This document shows, in pieces, positions 52,965 through 63,552 of a stretch of DNA of 64,000 nt. Below the pieces are notes generated by a model. The model was not told where the DNA came from. It saw nothing but the letters and a program-made list of their open reading frames with translations, and did not search any database. Position 1 is the first letter of the stretch; each line of letters starts with the position of its first letter. The DNA is from Modicisalibacter muralis (GTDB lineage Bacteria > Pseudomonadota > Gammaproteobacteria > Pseudomonadales > Halomonadaceae): the NCBI RefSeq assembly GCF_900102945.1, contig NZ_FNGI01000001.1:124001-188000 (forward strand), written 5' to 3'. A program made the position numbers and the translations under genes.

Positions 52965-53603
52965 ATGCTCGATCGCTGGACATCGCAATGGGTGCAGTCA
53001 CCGCTTCAACGCCTGGCGGTGGGCTTGGCGCGGCGGCGAATCACACCCAGCCAGGTCACCGTGGTCGGCTTCGCGATTGGCATGCTGGCGCCGATGCTGC
53101 TGGCATTCGAAGCTTACTCTTTCGCGTTACTGACGATTGCGCTCAATCGCCTGGCTGATGGAGTAGACGGTGCCTTGGCGCGGCATACCGGCACCAGCAG
53201 CGATGCGGGCGGTTTTCTCGACATCGGCCTGGATTTCGTCTTCTATGCCGCCGTCGTGGTCGGCTTCGCGCTAGCCGACCCGGCTGCCAATGCGCTCGCG
53301 GCGGCGGTATTGCTGTTCGCCTTCGTGGGTACTGGAAGCTCGTTTCTGGCTTTCGCGATCATGGCTGCCAAGCATCGGCTAGAGCGCCCGCATTTCACCC
53401 ACAAGGCGTTTTTCTATCTCGATGGGCTGACCGAAGGTACCGAGACGATTCTGGCCTTCGTGGCGTTCTGCCTATGGCCGGAGCACTTCGCGACGCTGGC
53501 ATCGATCTTCGCCGCTGCCTGCCTGATCACCACGACGACCCGCCTGTGGGGCGGCTATCGAACATTGAAATCCCACGAAGCGATTCGACAGGAGCGAACA
53601 TGA
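52965..53603 (+). CDS. CDP-alcohol phosphatidyltransferase family protein
   Basis: 212-residue membrane enzyme predicted to join an alcohol to a CDP-activated lipid or polar head. The family signature D-x2-DG-x2-AR-x8-9-G-x3-D-x3-D is complete: RLADGVDGALARHTGTSSDAGGFLDIGLD. About five or six helices follow. CAGGAAG precedes ATG 52965, where similarity begins. It sits 50 bases after the flavoprotein gene and overlaps the DUF3047 gene by ATGA, so the three form an operon. The alcohol (glycerol, inositol, serine or ethanolamine) cannot be told. Confidence 0.85.
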   Translation: MLDRWTSQWVQSPLQRLAVGLARRRITPSQVTVVGFAIGMLAPMLLAFEAYSFALLTIALNRLADGVDGALARHTGTSSDAGGFLDIGLDFVFYAAVVVGFALADPAANALAAAVLLFAFVGTGSSFLAFAIMAAKHRLERPHFTHKAFFYLDGLTEGTETILAFVAFCLWPEHFATLASIFAAACLITTTTRLWGGYRTLKSHEAIRQERT

Positions 53604-54268
53604 CATCAAATAGCCTGCGATGGCCGACGGCTGCGCTTCTACTGGCCATGTCATCGTTTGCCATGTCTGAACCGATCACTTTCACGGCGACGCAGATCGC
53701 CGCCTGGCCGACTCGCTCGTTCGAAGGCGAGACGCGTTATTCGCTGGTCACTCAGACGGGGCAGCAGGTCTTGCAGGCGCGCGCCGCTGGCCAGGCTTCG
53801 GCCAAGTATCTGGAGCGCGAAATCGACTTGGCTGAAACACCGTATCTGAGTTGGTGCTGGAAGGTTTCGGGCGTTTATGCCGGGCTCGATGAGACGACCA
53901 AAGCTGGCGACGACTACCCGGCGCGAGTCTATGTGGTCGACAAGACGGGGATACTTCCCTGGCAAGTCGAGGCCGTGAATTATGTGTGGTCGAGCAACCG
54001 ACCGGTTGGCAACCAATGGGTGAATGCCTTCACTGATCGCGCCCAGCTGCTGGCGCTGCAAAGCGGTGATGCCTATGCGGGGCAGTGGGTCGCCGAGGTG
54101 CGCGACGTGCGCAAGGACTTCGCCATGCTGTTCGGTAGCCAACCCGATGAGTTGACCGGCGTGGCGCTAATGAGCGATGGCGATAATGCCGGCGGCGATG
54201 CGACGGCCTGGTTCAGCGGGTTGCGTTTCTCGTCATCATCCGAGTCGCCGGATTGTCCCGGAGAGTAG
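53600..54268 (+). CDS. DUF3047 family periplasmic protein
   Basis: 222-residue protein with an N-terminal signal peptide (WPTAALLLAMSSFAMS) and the DUF3047 body: YLSWCWKVSG, DYPARVYVVD, NYVWSSNRPVG, EVRDVRKDFAMLFG and VALMSDGDNAGGDATAWFSGL. The fold is thought to be a beta-sandwich; no function is established. AGGAG precedes ATG 53600, which overlaps the phosphatidyltransferase stop. A matching role in envelope lipid processing is only inferred from the operon. Confidence 0.85.
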   Translation: MTSNSLRWPTAALLLAMSSFAMSEPITFTATQIAAWPTRSFEGETRYSLVTQTGQQVLQARAAGQASAKYLEREIDLAETPYLSWCWKVSGVYAGLDETTKAGDDYPARVYVVDKTGILPWQVEAVNYVWSSNRPVGNQWVNAFTDRAQLLALQSGDAYAGQWVAEVRDVRKDFAMLFGSQPDELTGVALMSDGDNAGGDATAWFSGLRFSSSSESPDCPGE

Positions 54269-54298
54269 CTACGTATCTAGAGAAGACCCGGAAACGAA

Positions 54299-54325
54299 AA
54301 AAGGAGCGGCATAGCCACCCCTTTT
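54299..54325. terminator. Terminator-like hairpin between convergent genes
   Basis: AAAAGGAGCGGC (54299-54310) pairs with GCCACCCCTTTT (54314-54325), two mismatches, ATA loop. It has A- and T-runs on both sides, so it can serve the DUF3047 operon and slyD. Confidence 0.6.
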
Positions 54326-54367
54326 CCTTTCGATGCTGCTTCGAGCGTTTCGTATGGCTACGCTGAA

Positions 54368-54850
54368 TCAGTGCTGATGACCGCCTTCGCCATGCACGTG
54401 GCCGTGCTCGGCTTCTTCCGGGGTCGCTTCGCGCACTTCGGCGATTTCGACGTCGAAGTTCAGCTTCTGGCCGGCCAGCGGATGATTGCCATCCACGACG
54501 ACGGTGTCACCCTCGACCTTGGTCACGGTAACCATCAGAGGGCCACCCTGAGTCTGGGCCTGAAACTGCATGCCCGGCTCGATGCTCTCGACGCCCTGGA
54601 ACGATTCGCGCGGCACTTCCTGAACCAGCGACGGCTGGGTTTCGCCATAGCCTTCCTCGGGGCTGACGGCGACCTGCAGCTTTTCGCCATTCTCACGACC
54701 TTCCAGCTCTTTCTCCAGGCCGGGGATGATATTGCCCGCGCCATGGAGATAGGTCAGTGGCTCGCGACCTTCCGAGCTGTCCAGCACCTCACCTTCATCG
54801 TTGGTCAGGGTGTAGTGGAACGCGACAACGGAATTTTGCGCAATCTGCAT
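54368..54850 (-). CDS. slyD: FKBP-type peptidyl-prolyl isomerase SlyD
   Basis: 160-residue cytoplasmic prolyl isomerase and chaperone with the SlyD layout: FKBP half-domains around an inserted-flap (IF) domain. Visible are VVAFHYTLTNDEGEVLDSS, EPLTYLHGAGNIIPGLEKEL, VSPEEGYGE, the IF segment, GNHPLAGQKLNFDVEI and a His-rich C terminus (HGHVHGEGGHQH) that binds Ni or other metals. ATG 54850 is the family start; 12 upstream in-frame codons are not conserved-looking. Single gene. Confidence 0.92.
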   Translation of the reverse strand: MQIAQNSVVAFHYTLTNDEGEVLDSSEGREPLTYLHGAGNIIPGLEKELEGRENGEKLQVAVSPEEGYGETQPSLVQEVPRESFQGVESIEPGMQFQAQTQGGPLMVTVTKVEGDTVVVDGNHPLAGQKLNFDVEIAEVREATPEEAEHGHVHGEGGHQH

Positions 54851-54977
54851 GTTAAGTTGGACCTTTCGAGTGCATGTCCCTGTCATGGTAACGCGTCATT
54901 TCGGGACTGTCAGGGGCGCAAGGGAATTTTTCATACGCCACGCCGTGCGCATGATGGTGGTTCAAGATTGCGGCGTT

Positions 54978-55736
54978 TCAGATCAATTCTCCAGCAGCCA
55001 ACCATAACAAACGCAGGGCCAACAGCGTCAATACCCACTTGAGCAGCACATCGAAGCGCGTGTCGGTTAACCGTCTGAGCAAGCGCAATCCCAGCCAGGT
55101 GCCGACCACGCCGGCGGTGATCATCATCGCCATCAAGCCCAACCAGTCGCGGAACACGAACCCCGCCATGCCGAATACGAAGGCCTTGCTTAAATGCTGC
55201 AGACTCATCGCGGTGGAAAAGGTCGCTACCCGTACCAGGCGTTCATTGCTGATCTGCTTGAGAAATACCGCCACCAGCGGGCCGCTGGCACCGACCAGGC
55301 TCGATAGCAGTGTAGTGATCGCGCCGGCTAGTAGCGTACCCACGCGCCCCAGTGAACGGCTGGGCAGTGACGGCCCCCAGCACATCAGCAGCACGAAGGC
55401 AGCGATGGTCAATTCGAGAATGCCAGAGGGCAGGCGAATCAGCAGCCAGGCGGCGAACAGCGCGCCGATCAATGCACCCGGAGCGAAGGCCGCGATGCGC
55501 GGCCAATCGATGTGTCGCCAAGTCATGCTGGCGCGTCCCAGGTTCGAGCCTAGCTGCACCATGCCATGTACCGGGATCAGCGCGGCGGCTGGCATTACCT
55601 GGGCCATGGTCGCAATCAGTAACGTACCGCCGCCGATTCCCGCGGCGGCGGAGAGCCCCGAGGTCAGCATCGACAAGCCGATCAGGCCGAGGTTGACCGC
55701 AGTGGGAAGCGGGGAAAGGGCGTCCAGCCAGATCAT
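54978..55736 (-). CDS. TauE/SafE-family sulfite/anion exporter-like permease
   Basis: 252-residue inner-membrane protein with about seven to eight helices of the TauE/SafE (PF01925) family. Typical segments are LSAAAGIGGGTLLIATMAQ, PVHGMVQLGSNLGRA and LSSLVGASGPLVAVFLKQ, the paired glycine-rich repeats. Proposed to export sulfite or organosulfur anions; the substrate is unassigned. Single gene between slyD and the small membrane protein. Confidence 0.85.
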   Translation of the reverse strand: MIWLDALSPLPTAVNLGLIGLSMLTSGLSAAAGIGGGTLLIATMAQVMPAAALIPVHGMVQLGSNLGRASMTWRHIDWPRIAAFAPGALIGALFAAWLLIRLPSGILELTIAAFVLLMCWGPSLPSRSLGRVGTLLAGAITTLLSSLVGASGPLVAVFLKQISNERLVRVATFSTAMSLQHLSKAFVFGMAGFVFRDWLGLMAMMITAGVVGTWLGLRLLRRLTDTRFDVLLKWVLTLLALRLLWLAAGELI

Positions 55737-55944
55737 GATCGTCCTCGTTGGTGCGGCGGTTGCGCGTCTTTCGGGGCGGGGGTACTCTGCCGACAGAGCG
55801 CGCTACCCTGATGAAGATGGCGCGTGCATCGGCGGGTGCGAATGCCGATTCTAACGGATGAATGCCTTGGGCGCTCATGCGTCGGGTATGGCTAGTGTGT
55901 AGCGAAGTTATCGATAGCATCACCGATCTTTCAGGAGCAATTAC

Positions 55945-56232
55945 ATGACCGTGACCCTGATCTGGCTGGTTGTTTTCGCCGTGATCCTGTTTTTCTCGCT
56001 GAAGAGCTGGGAGGGTGCGCTGGGCCGCTTCTTCGATCGTAAGGTTCCCGCTGCGCTCAGAAGTGAAGGTGACGATCGCTGGGTATGGTGCCTGGCAATG
56101 GCGGTGCTGGGCGCGACCCTGATCGTCAACCCGGTGTCGATGCTGCTGACGTTGCTGATCATCGCGCTGATTGTCTGGGTGTTGAAGAAAGTGGTGGGCT
56201 GGGGTATGAGCAAGGCAAAGACGCGCCGTTAA
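55945..56232 (+). CDS. Small two-helix membrane protein, unrecognised
   Basis: 95-residue protein with an N-terminal helix (VTLIWLVVFAVILFFSL) and a C-terminal hydrophobic region of two stretches (WVWCLAMAVLGATLIVNPVSM, LLTLLIIALIVWVLKKVVGW), separated by a basic loop. CAGGAG precedes the ATG 6 bases upstream and a strong terminator follows 19 bases after its stop, which makes it a real one-gene unit. No known family was recognised. Confidence 0.75.
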   Translation: MTVTLIWLVVFAVILFFSLKSWEGALGRFFDRKVPAALRSEGDDRWVWCLAMAVLGATLIVNPVSMLLTLLIIALIVWVLKKVVGWGMSKAKTRR

Positions 56233-56250
56233 GTATTTCAGCATGACCAA

Positions 56251-56284
56251 AAAAATCCCCGCGAGCAGGCTCGCGGGGATTTTT
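56251..56284. terminator. Rho-independent terminator between convergent genes
   Basis: Perfect 16-bp stem AAAAATCCCCGCGAGC / GCTCGCGGGGATTTTT with a minimal AG at the apex (effective loop about 6 bases). It serves the small membrane protein and, in reverse, slyB. Confidence 0.9.
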
Positions 56285-56321
56285 GCTTATTTGGCAAGTG
56301 CCTTTTGGCAGTACCGTGTGG

Positions 56322-56795
56322 TCAGTAAGGCGCCACGCTCAAGCTGGCGCCGCTGCCGATCAGACGCACGCGCTGGCCGATCTGCCAGTCGCGGTCGGCT
56401 TTCTGGACCACGATCACGGTGTCGCCGGCATCGCGGCGGATTTCCATTTCCACGGCGTCGACCTTATTGGCGGCGCCTTCGATTTTGCTGCCGGCGACGC
56501 TACCGCCGATGGCGCCGGCCGCGGTAGCGAGCACCCGCCCCGAGCCACCACCGATCTGATTGCCCAGCAAGCCACCGATAACGGCGCCGCCGATCCCACC
56601 GAGTGGGCTGCTGTTGTCGGCGTCGGCCTGAATCTGCACGGGACGTAGGGCGACGATCGTGCCGTAATTGACGCTCTGGCCGGTCTTGGCCTGACTACCC
56701 CGGTAGACGTCCCCAGAGTACAAATCGCTGTTGGCGCAGCCACCGAGAGATAGCAGGCCTATGGCCGCGATAGAAAGATAGCGCTTCAGTTTCAT
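56322..56795 (-). CDS. slyB: SlyB-type glycine-zipper outer-membrane lipoprotein
   Basis: 157-residue lipoprotein. The signal and lipobox are LSIAAIGLLSLGGC, followed by NYGTIVALRPVQI and the glycine-zipper region LGGIGGAVIGGLLGNQIGGGSGRVLATAAGAIGGSVAGSKIE and a C-terminal beta-rich RDAGDTVIVVQKADRDWQIGQRVRL segment. Homologues (SlyB, PcP) reside in the outer membrane and answer to PhoP in enterobacteria; regulation here cannot be seen. Single gene. Confidence 0.88.
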   Translation of the reverse strand: MKLKRYLSIAAIGLLSLGGCANSDLYSGDVYRGSQAKTGQSVNYGTIVALRPVQIQADADNSSPLGGIGGAVIGGLLGNQIGGGSGRVLATAAGAIGGSVAGSKIEGAANKVDAVEMEIRRDAGDTVIVVQKADRDWQIGQRVRLIGSGASLSVAPY

Positions 56796-56949
56796 ACCGA
56801 ATCTCCAGGCGAGTTGTTAAGAAACACTGTTCTATAATGATGAGTCTAGCGCCATTGTAAAGCTTTGACCAAGACATTTCGAATCGGTGCCACGCTGAAT
56901 ATCGGTAAATGAGGGGGAGGTGGGGAGCCTCCCCGGGGACTTCCATGCC

Positions 56950-58263
56950 TTATGAGAACTGGGCTTCTTCGGTGGAGCCGGTCAGTGCGGTGACCGAGGA
57001 TACGCCACCCTGGATGACGTTGGTCATGTCGTCGAAGTAGCCGGTGCCGACCTCCTGCTGGTGGGCAACGAAGGTGTAGCCACGCTCGGCAGCTTCGAAC
57101 TCGGGCTGCTGAACCTTATCGACGTAGTGCTTCATGCCTTCGCCCTGAGCGTACTCATGAGCCAGATCGAACATGTGGTACCACATGTTGTGAATGCCGG
57201 CGAGGGTGATGAACTGGTACTTGTAGCCCATGTCGGCTAGTTCCTGCTGGAACCTGGCGATGGTCGCGTCGTCGAGGTTTTTCTTCCAGTTGAATGACGG
57301 CGAGCAGTTGTAAGCCAGCAGCTGATCGGGGTACTCCTTGTGAATGGCCTCGGCGAAACGGCGGGCTTCATCCAGATCCGGCGTGGCGGTCTCGCACCAG
57401 ATCAGATCGGCAAACGGGGCGTAGGCCAGGCCACGGGCGATGGCCTGATCGAGACCGGCCTTGACCCGATAGAAGCCTTCGGCGGTGCGCTCGCCAGTGA
57501 CGAACGGCTTGTCGTAGTCGTCGACGTCGGAGGTCAACAGGTCGGCGGCGTTGGCATCGGTGCGCGCGATGACCAGTGTCGGCACATCGGCGACATCGGC
57601 GGCGAGACGCGCGGCGATTAGTTTCTGCACGGCTTCCTGGGTCGGCACCAGCACCTTGCCGCCCATGTGACCGCACTTCTTGACCGAAGCGAGCTGATCC
57701 TCGAAATGTACGCCGGCGGCACCGGCTTCGATCATCGCGCTCATCAGCTCGTAGGCGTTGAGTACGCCACCGAAGCCGGCCTCGGCATCGGCGACGATCG
57801 GCGCGAAGTAATCGACGAAGTCGGCATCACCGGGGTTGGCGCCTTTCTGCCATTGAACCTGGTCGGCGCGCTTGAAGGTGTTGTTGATGCGGTTGACCAC
57901 GGTGGGCACGGAGTTGGCCGGATAGAGCGACTGATCGGGATACATGTTGAAACCGGCGTTGTTGTCGGCGGCGACCTGCCAGCCCGACAGGTAGATCGCT
58001 TCGATGCCGGCCTTGACCTGCTGCATGGCCTGGCCACCGGTCAGCGCGCCGAGGCAATTGACGTAGCCTTTCCGGGCGTCGCCGTTGACCAGCTTCCAGA
58101 GTTTTTCGGCGCCGCGACGGGCGATGGTCCGCTGTTCCTGGATGCTGCCCCGCAGGCGTACCACGTCTTCGGCGGAGTAGGTGCGAGTCACGCCTTTCCA
58201 GCGTGGGTTTTCTGCCCAATCCTTCTCGAGGGCGGCGATCTGCTGTTCGCGTGTCTGAGTCAT
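56950..58263 (-). CDS. aceA: Isocitrate lyase
   Basis: 437-residue glyoxylate-shunt enzyme splitting isocitrate to succinate and glyoxylate in the cytoplasm. Catalytic signature [18 protein letters not shown] is present (active-site Cys), with the metal and substrate motifs [42 protein letters not shown] and [14 protein letters not shown]. Length matches the E. coli-type short isoform. ATG 58263 with an AGAGAGG site; the frame open to 58338 is not protein-like. A 321-base upstream gap contains two inverted repeats suitable for an operator. No aceB or aceK lies beside it. Confidence 0.95.
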   Translation of the reverse strand: MTQTREQQIAALEKDWAENPRWKGVTRTYSAEDVVRLRGSIQEQRTIARRGAEKLWKLVNGDARKGYVNCLGALTGGQAMQQVKAGIEAIYLSGWQVAADNNAGFNMYPDQSLYPANSVPTVVNRINNTFKRADQVQWQKGANPGDADFVDYFAPIVADAEAGFGGVLNAYELMSAMIEAGAAGVHFEDQLASVKKCGHMGGKVLVPTQEAVQKLIAARLAADVADVPTLVIARTDANAADLLTSDVDDYDKPFVTGERTAEGFYRVKAGLDQAIARGLAYAPFADLIWCETATPDLDEARRFAEAIHKEYPDQLLAYNCSPSFNWKKNLDDATIARFQQELADMGYKYQFITLAGIHNMWYHMFDLAHEYAQGEGMKHYVDKVQQPEFEAAERGYTFVAHQQEVGTGYFDDMTNVIQGGVSSVTALTGSTEEAQFS

Positions 58264-58584
58264 GGTCAAGCCTCTCTGCCGGTGGACGATATCGTGCGTA
58301 AAAAAAGACGATACCCATGTATTGCACTGCAAAATCATTGAAGCCTTGTTCGGGTGCGTCGCCGACGGGTGGCTGTTCGCACCGCATAAAACACGCGTTT
58401 ACCATTGGCTGTGTAGTAGAGGTAAAACGCTTGTTTTAATTTGCTCCGTGATTTCACTATGGCCCAGCACATGGGGCCTGGCAATTATTACTTTGGGGCA
58501 GGGAGGGTTGTAGTTTGACTACAAAAAGGAGTTTTTCAGGGCACCCCTGTAGCTAAATTCCACCTAGTGCAGAATGGGAAGAGG
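58264..58584 (-). promoter_or_regulatory. Upstream region of aceA with two inverted repeats
   Basis: The 321-base gap holds a perfect palindrome TTGTAGTTTGACTACAA (58508-58524, 7 bp arms, 3-base spacer), and an imperfect pair AAAACACGCGTTTACC (58388-58403) with GGTAAAACGCTTGTTTT (58421-58437). The second may be the terminator of the GNAT gene (T-run on the minus strand) or a half-site operator; the first sits 245 bases before aceA. No open frame of interest is present. Confidence 0.5.
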
Positions 58585-59013
58585 TTACTCGGACAATGTC
58601 AGTCGCATGCTGCGATGCAAAATCCCGGCATCGAGAAACTCACCGCCATACACCTGGAAGCCCAATCGCCGATAGAAGGCCAGGGCATGAGTCTGGGCGT
58701 CCAGCAGCACCTCTCGGTGACCTTTTGCCCTGGCGCAATCGATGGCGGCCTGCATCAATTTAAGCCCGATACCCAAACCGCGACCTTCCTTGAGCACGGC
58801 GACCCGGCCGATATGCCCGTCGGGCAGCAAGCGGGCGGTGCCGATGGCACGCCCGCCGCGATAGGCGAGAAAATGCACGCAATTCGGGTCGCGGCCGTCC
58901 CATTCCTCGTTTTCGGGCACCGCCTGTTCTTCGATGAAGACGATCCGGCGGATGTCGCCGGCGAGTGTGCCGAGGCTCTGCCAATCGCCCTGGCGAATGT
59001 CGAGGGCAGTCAT
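58585..59013 (-). CDS. GNAT-family N-acetyltransferase
   Basis: 142-residue acetyltransferase of the GNAT superfamily. It has IRRIVFIEEQAVPENEEWDGRD (the ElaA/YjcF-like N-terminal segment), GRAIGTARLLPDGHIGRVAVLKEGRGLGIGLKLM with the acetyl-CoA motif A (RGLGIG), and ALAFYRRLGFQVYGGEF at the C terminus. Substrate unknown. It lies 2 bases after roxA and is the last gene of the nudJ operon. Confidence 0.83.
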   Translation of the reverse strand: MTALDIRQGDWQSLGTLAGDIRRIVFIEEQAVPENEEWDGRDPNCVHFLAYRGGRAIGTARLLPDGHIGRVAVLKEGRGLGIGLKLMQAAIDCARAKGHREVLLDAQTHALAFYRRLGFQVYGGEFLDAGILHRSMRLTLSE

Positions 59014-59015
59014 CG

Positions 59016-60212
59016 TCAGTCCTCCAGATCGTCGTCGAGCGGCCAGCTCAGGCTGCCGCGATCGAGTAGGGTCGCCAGTAGCTCGGTGCCGCCGGGATAC
59101 TCGAGCACCTGGGCATCCAGCGCGGCATCGCCGCTGAGCAGCGCGGCCAACTCGGCATCGCAGGCCAGGCCGTCGCCATCGACGAACAGCGTGGTGCGAT
59201 GTTCGTCATGCTGGCGATAGGCGAAGCGTGACCCCAGGGTGCGTTCCAGCGTCATGCCATCCTGTAATTCAGCGACAAGTTCGGCGATGTCAGTGGGCGA
59301 TTCGGCGGGGATCAACTGATCGACGTACTTGGGCTGCGTCATCACGCGTCCGAACCACTGCTCCAGCTGCTCGGGGCTATCCAGGCTATCGAGAATCAGC
59401 TGGCGCATGCGCGCAAGTGCTGCGTCGTCGATCTCGCCGGGGTGCGATGGCACGGTGCGGCCGGCATCGCCGTAGCGTCGCGAATCGGGCAATTGCTCGC
59501 CAAGGTAGTCGGCGAACGAGGTGATCGATTCATCGACGGAAGGCGCGCGAAAGCCCACCGAGAAGGTCATGCAATCGTCGCTTTGGCTGACGCCATGATG
59601 CGCCATGCCCGGTGGCAGGTAGAGCATGTCGCCCGATTCGAGTAGCCAATCCTGGTCTGGCTGGACCTCGAAGTGTTCGAGCATGCGCAGATCGATGCCG
59701 GCGATGATCGGCGCATCGTCGGCGACCGCGCCGCTAAGCTGCCAGCGCCGCGTGCCGCTGGCCTGGAGCAGAAAGACATCGTATTGATCGACGTGCGGGC
59801 CGACACTGCCGCCGGGCGGGGCGTAGCTGATCATGATGTCATCGAGACGCCAGCGCGGCAGGAAGTGGAAGTGCTCGAGCAGGGCGCTGACCTCGGGCAC
59901 GTAGTGATCGACGGCTTGTACCAGCAGCGTCCAGTCGTGCTCGGGCAGGCGCGCGAAGGTGGCGTCATCGAAGGGGCCATGACTGACTTTCCAAGGCTTG
60001 TCGGCGTCGGCTTCGTCAACACCGTGCTCCTCGATCAGCCGCGCCTCGATACCTTCTTCGCAGGCCAGCCCGGCCAATTCATCCGGCGACAGCGGCGAGA
60101 CGAAATCGGGCAGGGCACCGCGAATCAGCAGTGGCTTCTGCTGCCAGTAGTCGCCGAGAAACTCGGCGGCGCTCAGGCCGCCGAGCAGGCTCAAGGGCGT
60201 ATCGGGAGACAT
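59016..60212 (-). CDS. roxA: 50S ribosomal protein L16 3-hydroxylase (YcfD/RoxA)
   Basis: 398-residue Fe(II)/2-oxoglutarate oxygenase that hydroxylates an Arg of ribosomal protein L16. It aligns with E. coli YcfD: FVSPLSPDELAGLACEEGIEARLI, WKVSHGPFDDATFARLPEHDWTLLVQAVDHYVPE, RLDDIMISYAPPGGSVGPHVDQYDVFLLQASGTRRW carries the HxD iron ligands, LLESGDMLYLPPGMAHHGVSQSDDCMTFSVGFRAPS the second His. A winged-helix C terminus follows. Start ATG 60212 (AAGGAT upstream) is 2 bases after the purB stop; the frame open to 60248 is spurious. In E. coli the homologue lies near purB too. Confidence 0.9.
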   Translation of the reverse strand: MSPDTPLSLLGGLSAAEFLGDYWQQKPLLIRGALPDFVSPLSPDELAGLACEEGIEARLIEEHGVDEADADKPWKVSHGPFDDATFARLPEHDWTLLVQAVDHYVPEVSALLEHFHFLPRWRLDDIMISYAPPGGSVGPHVDQYDVFLLQASGTRRWQLSGAVADDAPIIAGIDLRMLEHFEVQPDQDWLLESGDMLYLPPGMAHHGVSQSDDCMTFSVGFRAPSVDESITSFADYLGEQLPDSRRYGDAGRTVPSHPGEIDDAALARMRQLILDSLDSPEQLEQWFGRVMTQPKYVDQLIPAESPTDIAELVAELQDGMTLERTLGSRFAYRQHDEHRTTLFVDGDGLACDAELAALLSGDAALDAQVLEYPGGTELLATLLDRGSLSWPLDDDLED

Positions 60213-60213
60213 C

Positions 60214-61593
<1,380 letters not shown>

Positions 61594-61639
61594 TCATGTT
61601 TCCGAAGTGGTGTCGATGGTGTGGCGCAGTGCCGTCGGT

Positions 61640-62278
61640 TCAGTTAAGCCGGTCCAGGGTCTTTTTCATCGCCGCGCGCTGGAATATCAGTTTCCAGCGT
61701 CGGCCACCCTGTTGGTGCCAGAGTAGCGCAAAGCGAATGCCGGCAAGCAGCGCGGCACGCACCCGCTCGGGCATCATGCGCTGCTGCAATAGCCCCGGGT
61801 CACCCTGCACCACAATGCGTTGGCGAAAGGTCGAGATGGTGTTCTGGTACAGTTCGCCGAGGCTGGCGATGACGTTTTCGTGCGTGTCGTCGAAGTGTTC
61901 GGCCTGGTCCTGAACACGCGTCAGCCGTTCGCCCAGTGTATCCATCATCGCTGGCTGCTTGCGCAGCTTCTGCATCAGCATCAGCAGGGTGAAGCCGTAA
62001 CGCAATACGCCAGGATCGGCTTGCTCGCGACCTGCCACGGCATTGAGCACGCCGAGCCCTAGGCGCAGATTATTGTGATGGCCGCCGTAAATGGCTTCGA
62101 AGCTCGTCGGATCGGTATCCAGCGTGGCGCGAATCAGGGTCTGCCAGGCGCGCTCGTCGCACTGCCCGGTGCGCGCCAACTGATCGACCACCGCGGCGGC
62201 CTGGAATACGCCGGCCAGGGCAATGGCCTGGCGAGTCGTGGGGTCGTCGGGCGCGGTCTGAATCGGCGTCGCATTCAT
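61640..62278 (-). CDS. hflD: HflD-like lysogenisation regulator
   Basis: 212-residue helical protein with HflD features: [63 protein letters not shown] and [31 protein letters not shown]. Known in E. coli as a negative regulator of lambda CII and thought to associate with the membrane. Its position between mnmA and purB, and the ATGA overlap with mnmA, is the conserved enteric order. Confidence 0.88.
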   Translation of the reverse strand: MNATPIQTAPDDPTTRQAIALAGVFQAAAVVDQLARTGQCDERAWQTLIRATLDTDPTSFEAIYGGHHNNLRLGLGVLNAVAGREQADPGVLRYGFTLLMLMQKLRKQPAMMDTLGERLTRVQDQAEHFDDTHENVIASLGELYQNTISTFRQRIVVQGDPGLLQQRMMPERVRAALLAGIRFALLWHQQGGRRWKLIFQRAAMKKTLDRLN

Positions 62279-63471
62279 GCGGCTTGTGCCCCTTGCTTCC
62301 AGGCTTCGCGGATGACCCCGCCACCCAGGCAGACGTTGCCGTCGTAGAGCACCAGCGATTGGCCCGGTGTCACGGCGCGCTGCGGTTCGTCGAAAAACAC
62401 TGCCACGCCGCCATCGTCACGCACGCGCATGCGGCAAGGCTTGTCGGCCTGGCGGTAGCGGGTCTTGGCGGTCAGCCTGGCTTCGCTGGATGGTGGCTTG
62501 CCAGCGATCCAGTCCATCGCTTCGGTGATCAGGGCATCGGTATACAGTAACGGGTGTTGCTGGCCTTGTACGGCGATCAATACGTTGCGTTCAAGATCCT
62601 TGCTGGCCACGAACCAGGGCGCATCGGGATAATCGGCCAAGCCGCCGATGCCCAGGCCCTGGCGCTGGCCCAGTGTGTGGTACATCAGGCCCATGTGCTC
62701 ACCGATGACGTCGCCCTCGGGGGTTTCGATACGCCCCGGCTGGGCCGGCAGGTACTGTTGCAGGAAATCGCGAAAGCGCCGCTCGCCGATGAAGCAGATG
62801 CCGGTGGAATCCTTCTTGCGCGCGGTGGCCAGGCCGTGTTTCTCGGCCAGTTCGCGCACTGCGGGTTTTTCCAGCTCGCCGATCGGAAACAGGCTGCGGG
62901 CGATAGCGGCTTCGGGCACGGCATGCAGGAAATAGCTCTGATCCTTGTTGCTATCCAGCCCCTTGAGCAGTAGGGCCTGACCTTCGCGCTGGTCTTCACG
63001 CACCTGCCCTCTACGGACGTAATGCCCGGTGGCGATGTGCTCGGCGCCGAGCATCTCGGCGTAGTCGAGAAATACCTTGAACTTGATTTCACGGTTGCAA
63101 AGGATATCGGGATTGGGCGTGCGCCCGGCCTGATACTCGGCCAGGAAGTGTTCGAAGACGTTATCCCAGTACTCGGCGGCGAAGTTGGCGGTATGCAGCG
63201 TGATGCCGAGCTTTTCGCACACCGCCTGGGCGTCCGCCAGATCCTCCTTGGCGGTGCAGTATTCGCTGCCGTCGTCTTCGTCCCAGTTCTTCATGAACAG
63301 GCCTTCGACACGATAGCCCTGCTCGAGCAGCAGCAGCGCGGCAACGGAAGAATCGACGCCGCCGGACATGCCGACGATGACCTTGCCTGTGGTGGAAGGC
63401 GTCCCGGTGGCTGAAGATGCCGGGGCTTCGGAAATAGCCATTCTCGGAATAGATACTCGCAATATGCTCAT
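62275..63471 (-). CDS. mnmA: tRNA-specific 2-thiouridylase MnmA
   Basis: 398-residue enzyme that thiolates U34 of tRNA for Lys, Glu and Gln. It has the PP-loop ATP motif [26 protein letters not shown] (first catalytic Cys), [26 protein letters not shown] (second Cys), [20 protein letters not shown] and a C-terminal beta-barrel. Start is uncertain: ATG 63471 and ATG 63441 are in frame and neither has a good ribosome site; the family core begins near VIVGMSGG. It overlaps hflD by ATGA and is preceded on the same strand by nudJ. Confidence 0.93.
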   Translation of the reverse strand: MSILRVSIPRMAISEAPASSATGTPSTTGKVIVGMSGGVDSSVAALLLLEQGYRVEGLFMKNWDEDDGSEYCTAKEDLADAQAVCEKLGITLHTANFAAEYWDNVFEHFLAEYQAGRTPNPDILCNREIKFKVFLDYAEMLGAEHIATGHYVRRGQVREDQREGQALLLKGLDSNKDQSYFLHAVPEAAIARSLFPIGELEKPAVRELAEKHGLATARKKDSTGICFIGERRFRDFLQQYLPAQPGRIETPEGDVIGEHMGLMYHTLGQRQGLGIGGLADYPDAPWFVASKDLERNVLIAVQGQQHPLLYTDALITEAMDWIAGKPPSSEARLTAKTRYRQADKPCRMRVRDDGGVAVFFDEPQRAVTPGQSLVLYDGNVCLGGGVIREAWKQGAQAA

Positions 63472-63552
63472 CCGCGAACGTCAGGGGTGCTCGCGTATGG
63501 AAAGGCCGAAAGATTGCGCGAGATTATACAGGCTATGGCTTCGGGCTTCGAG

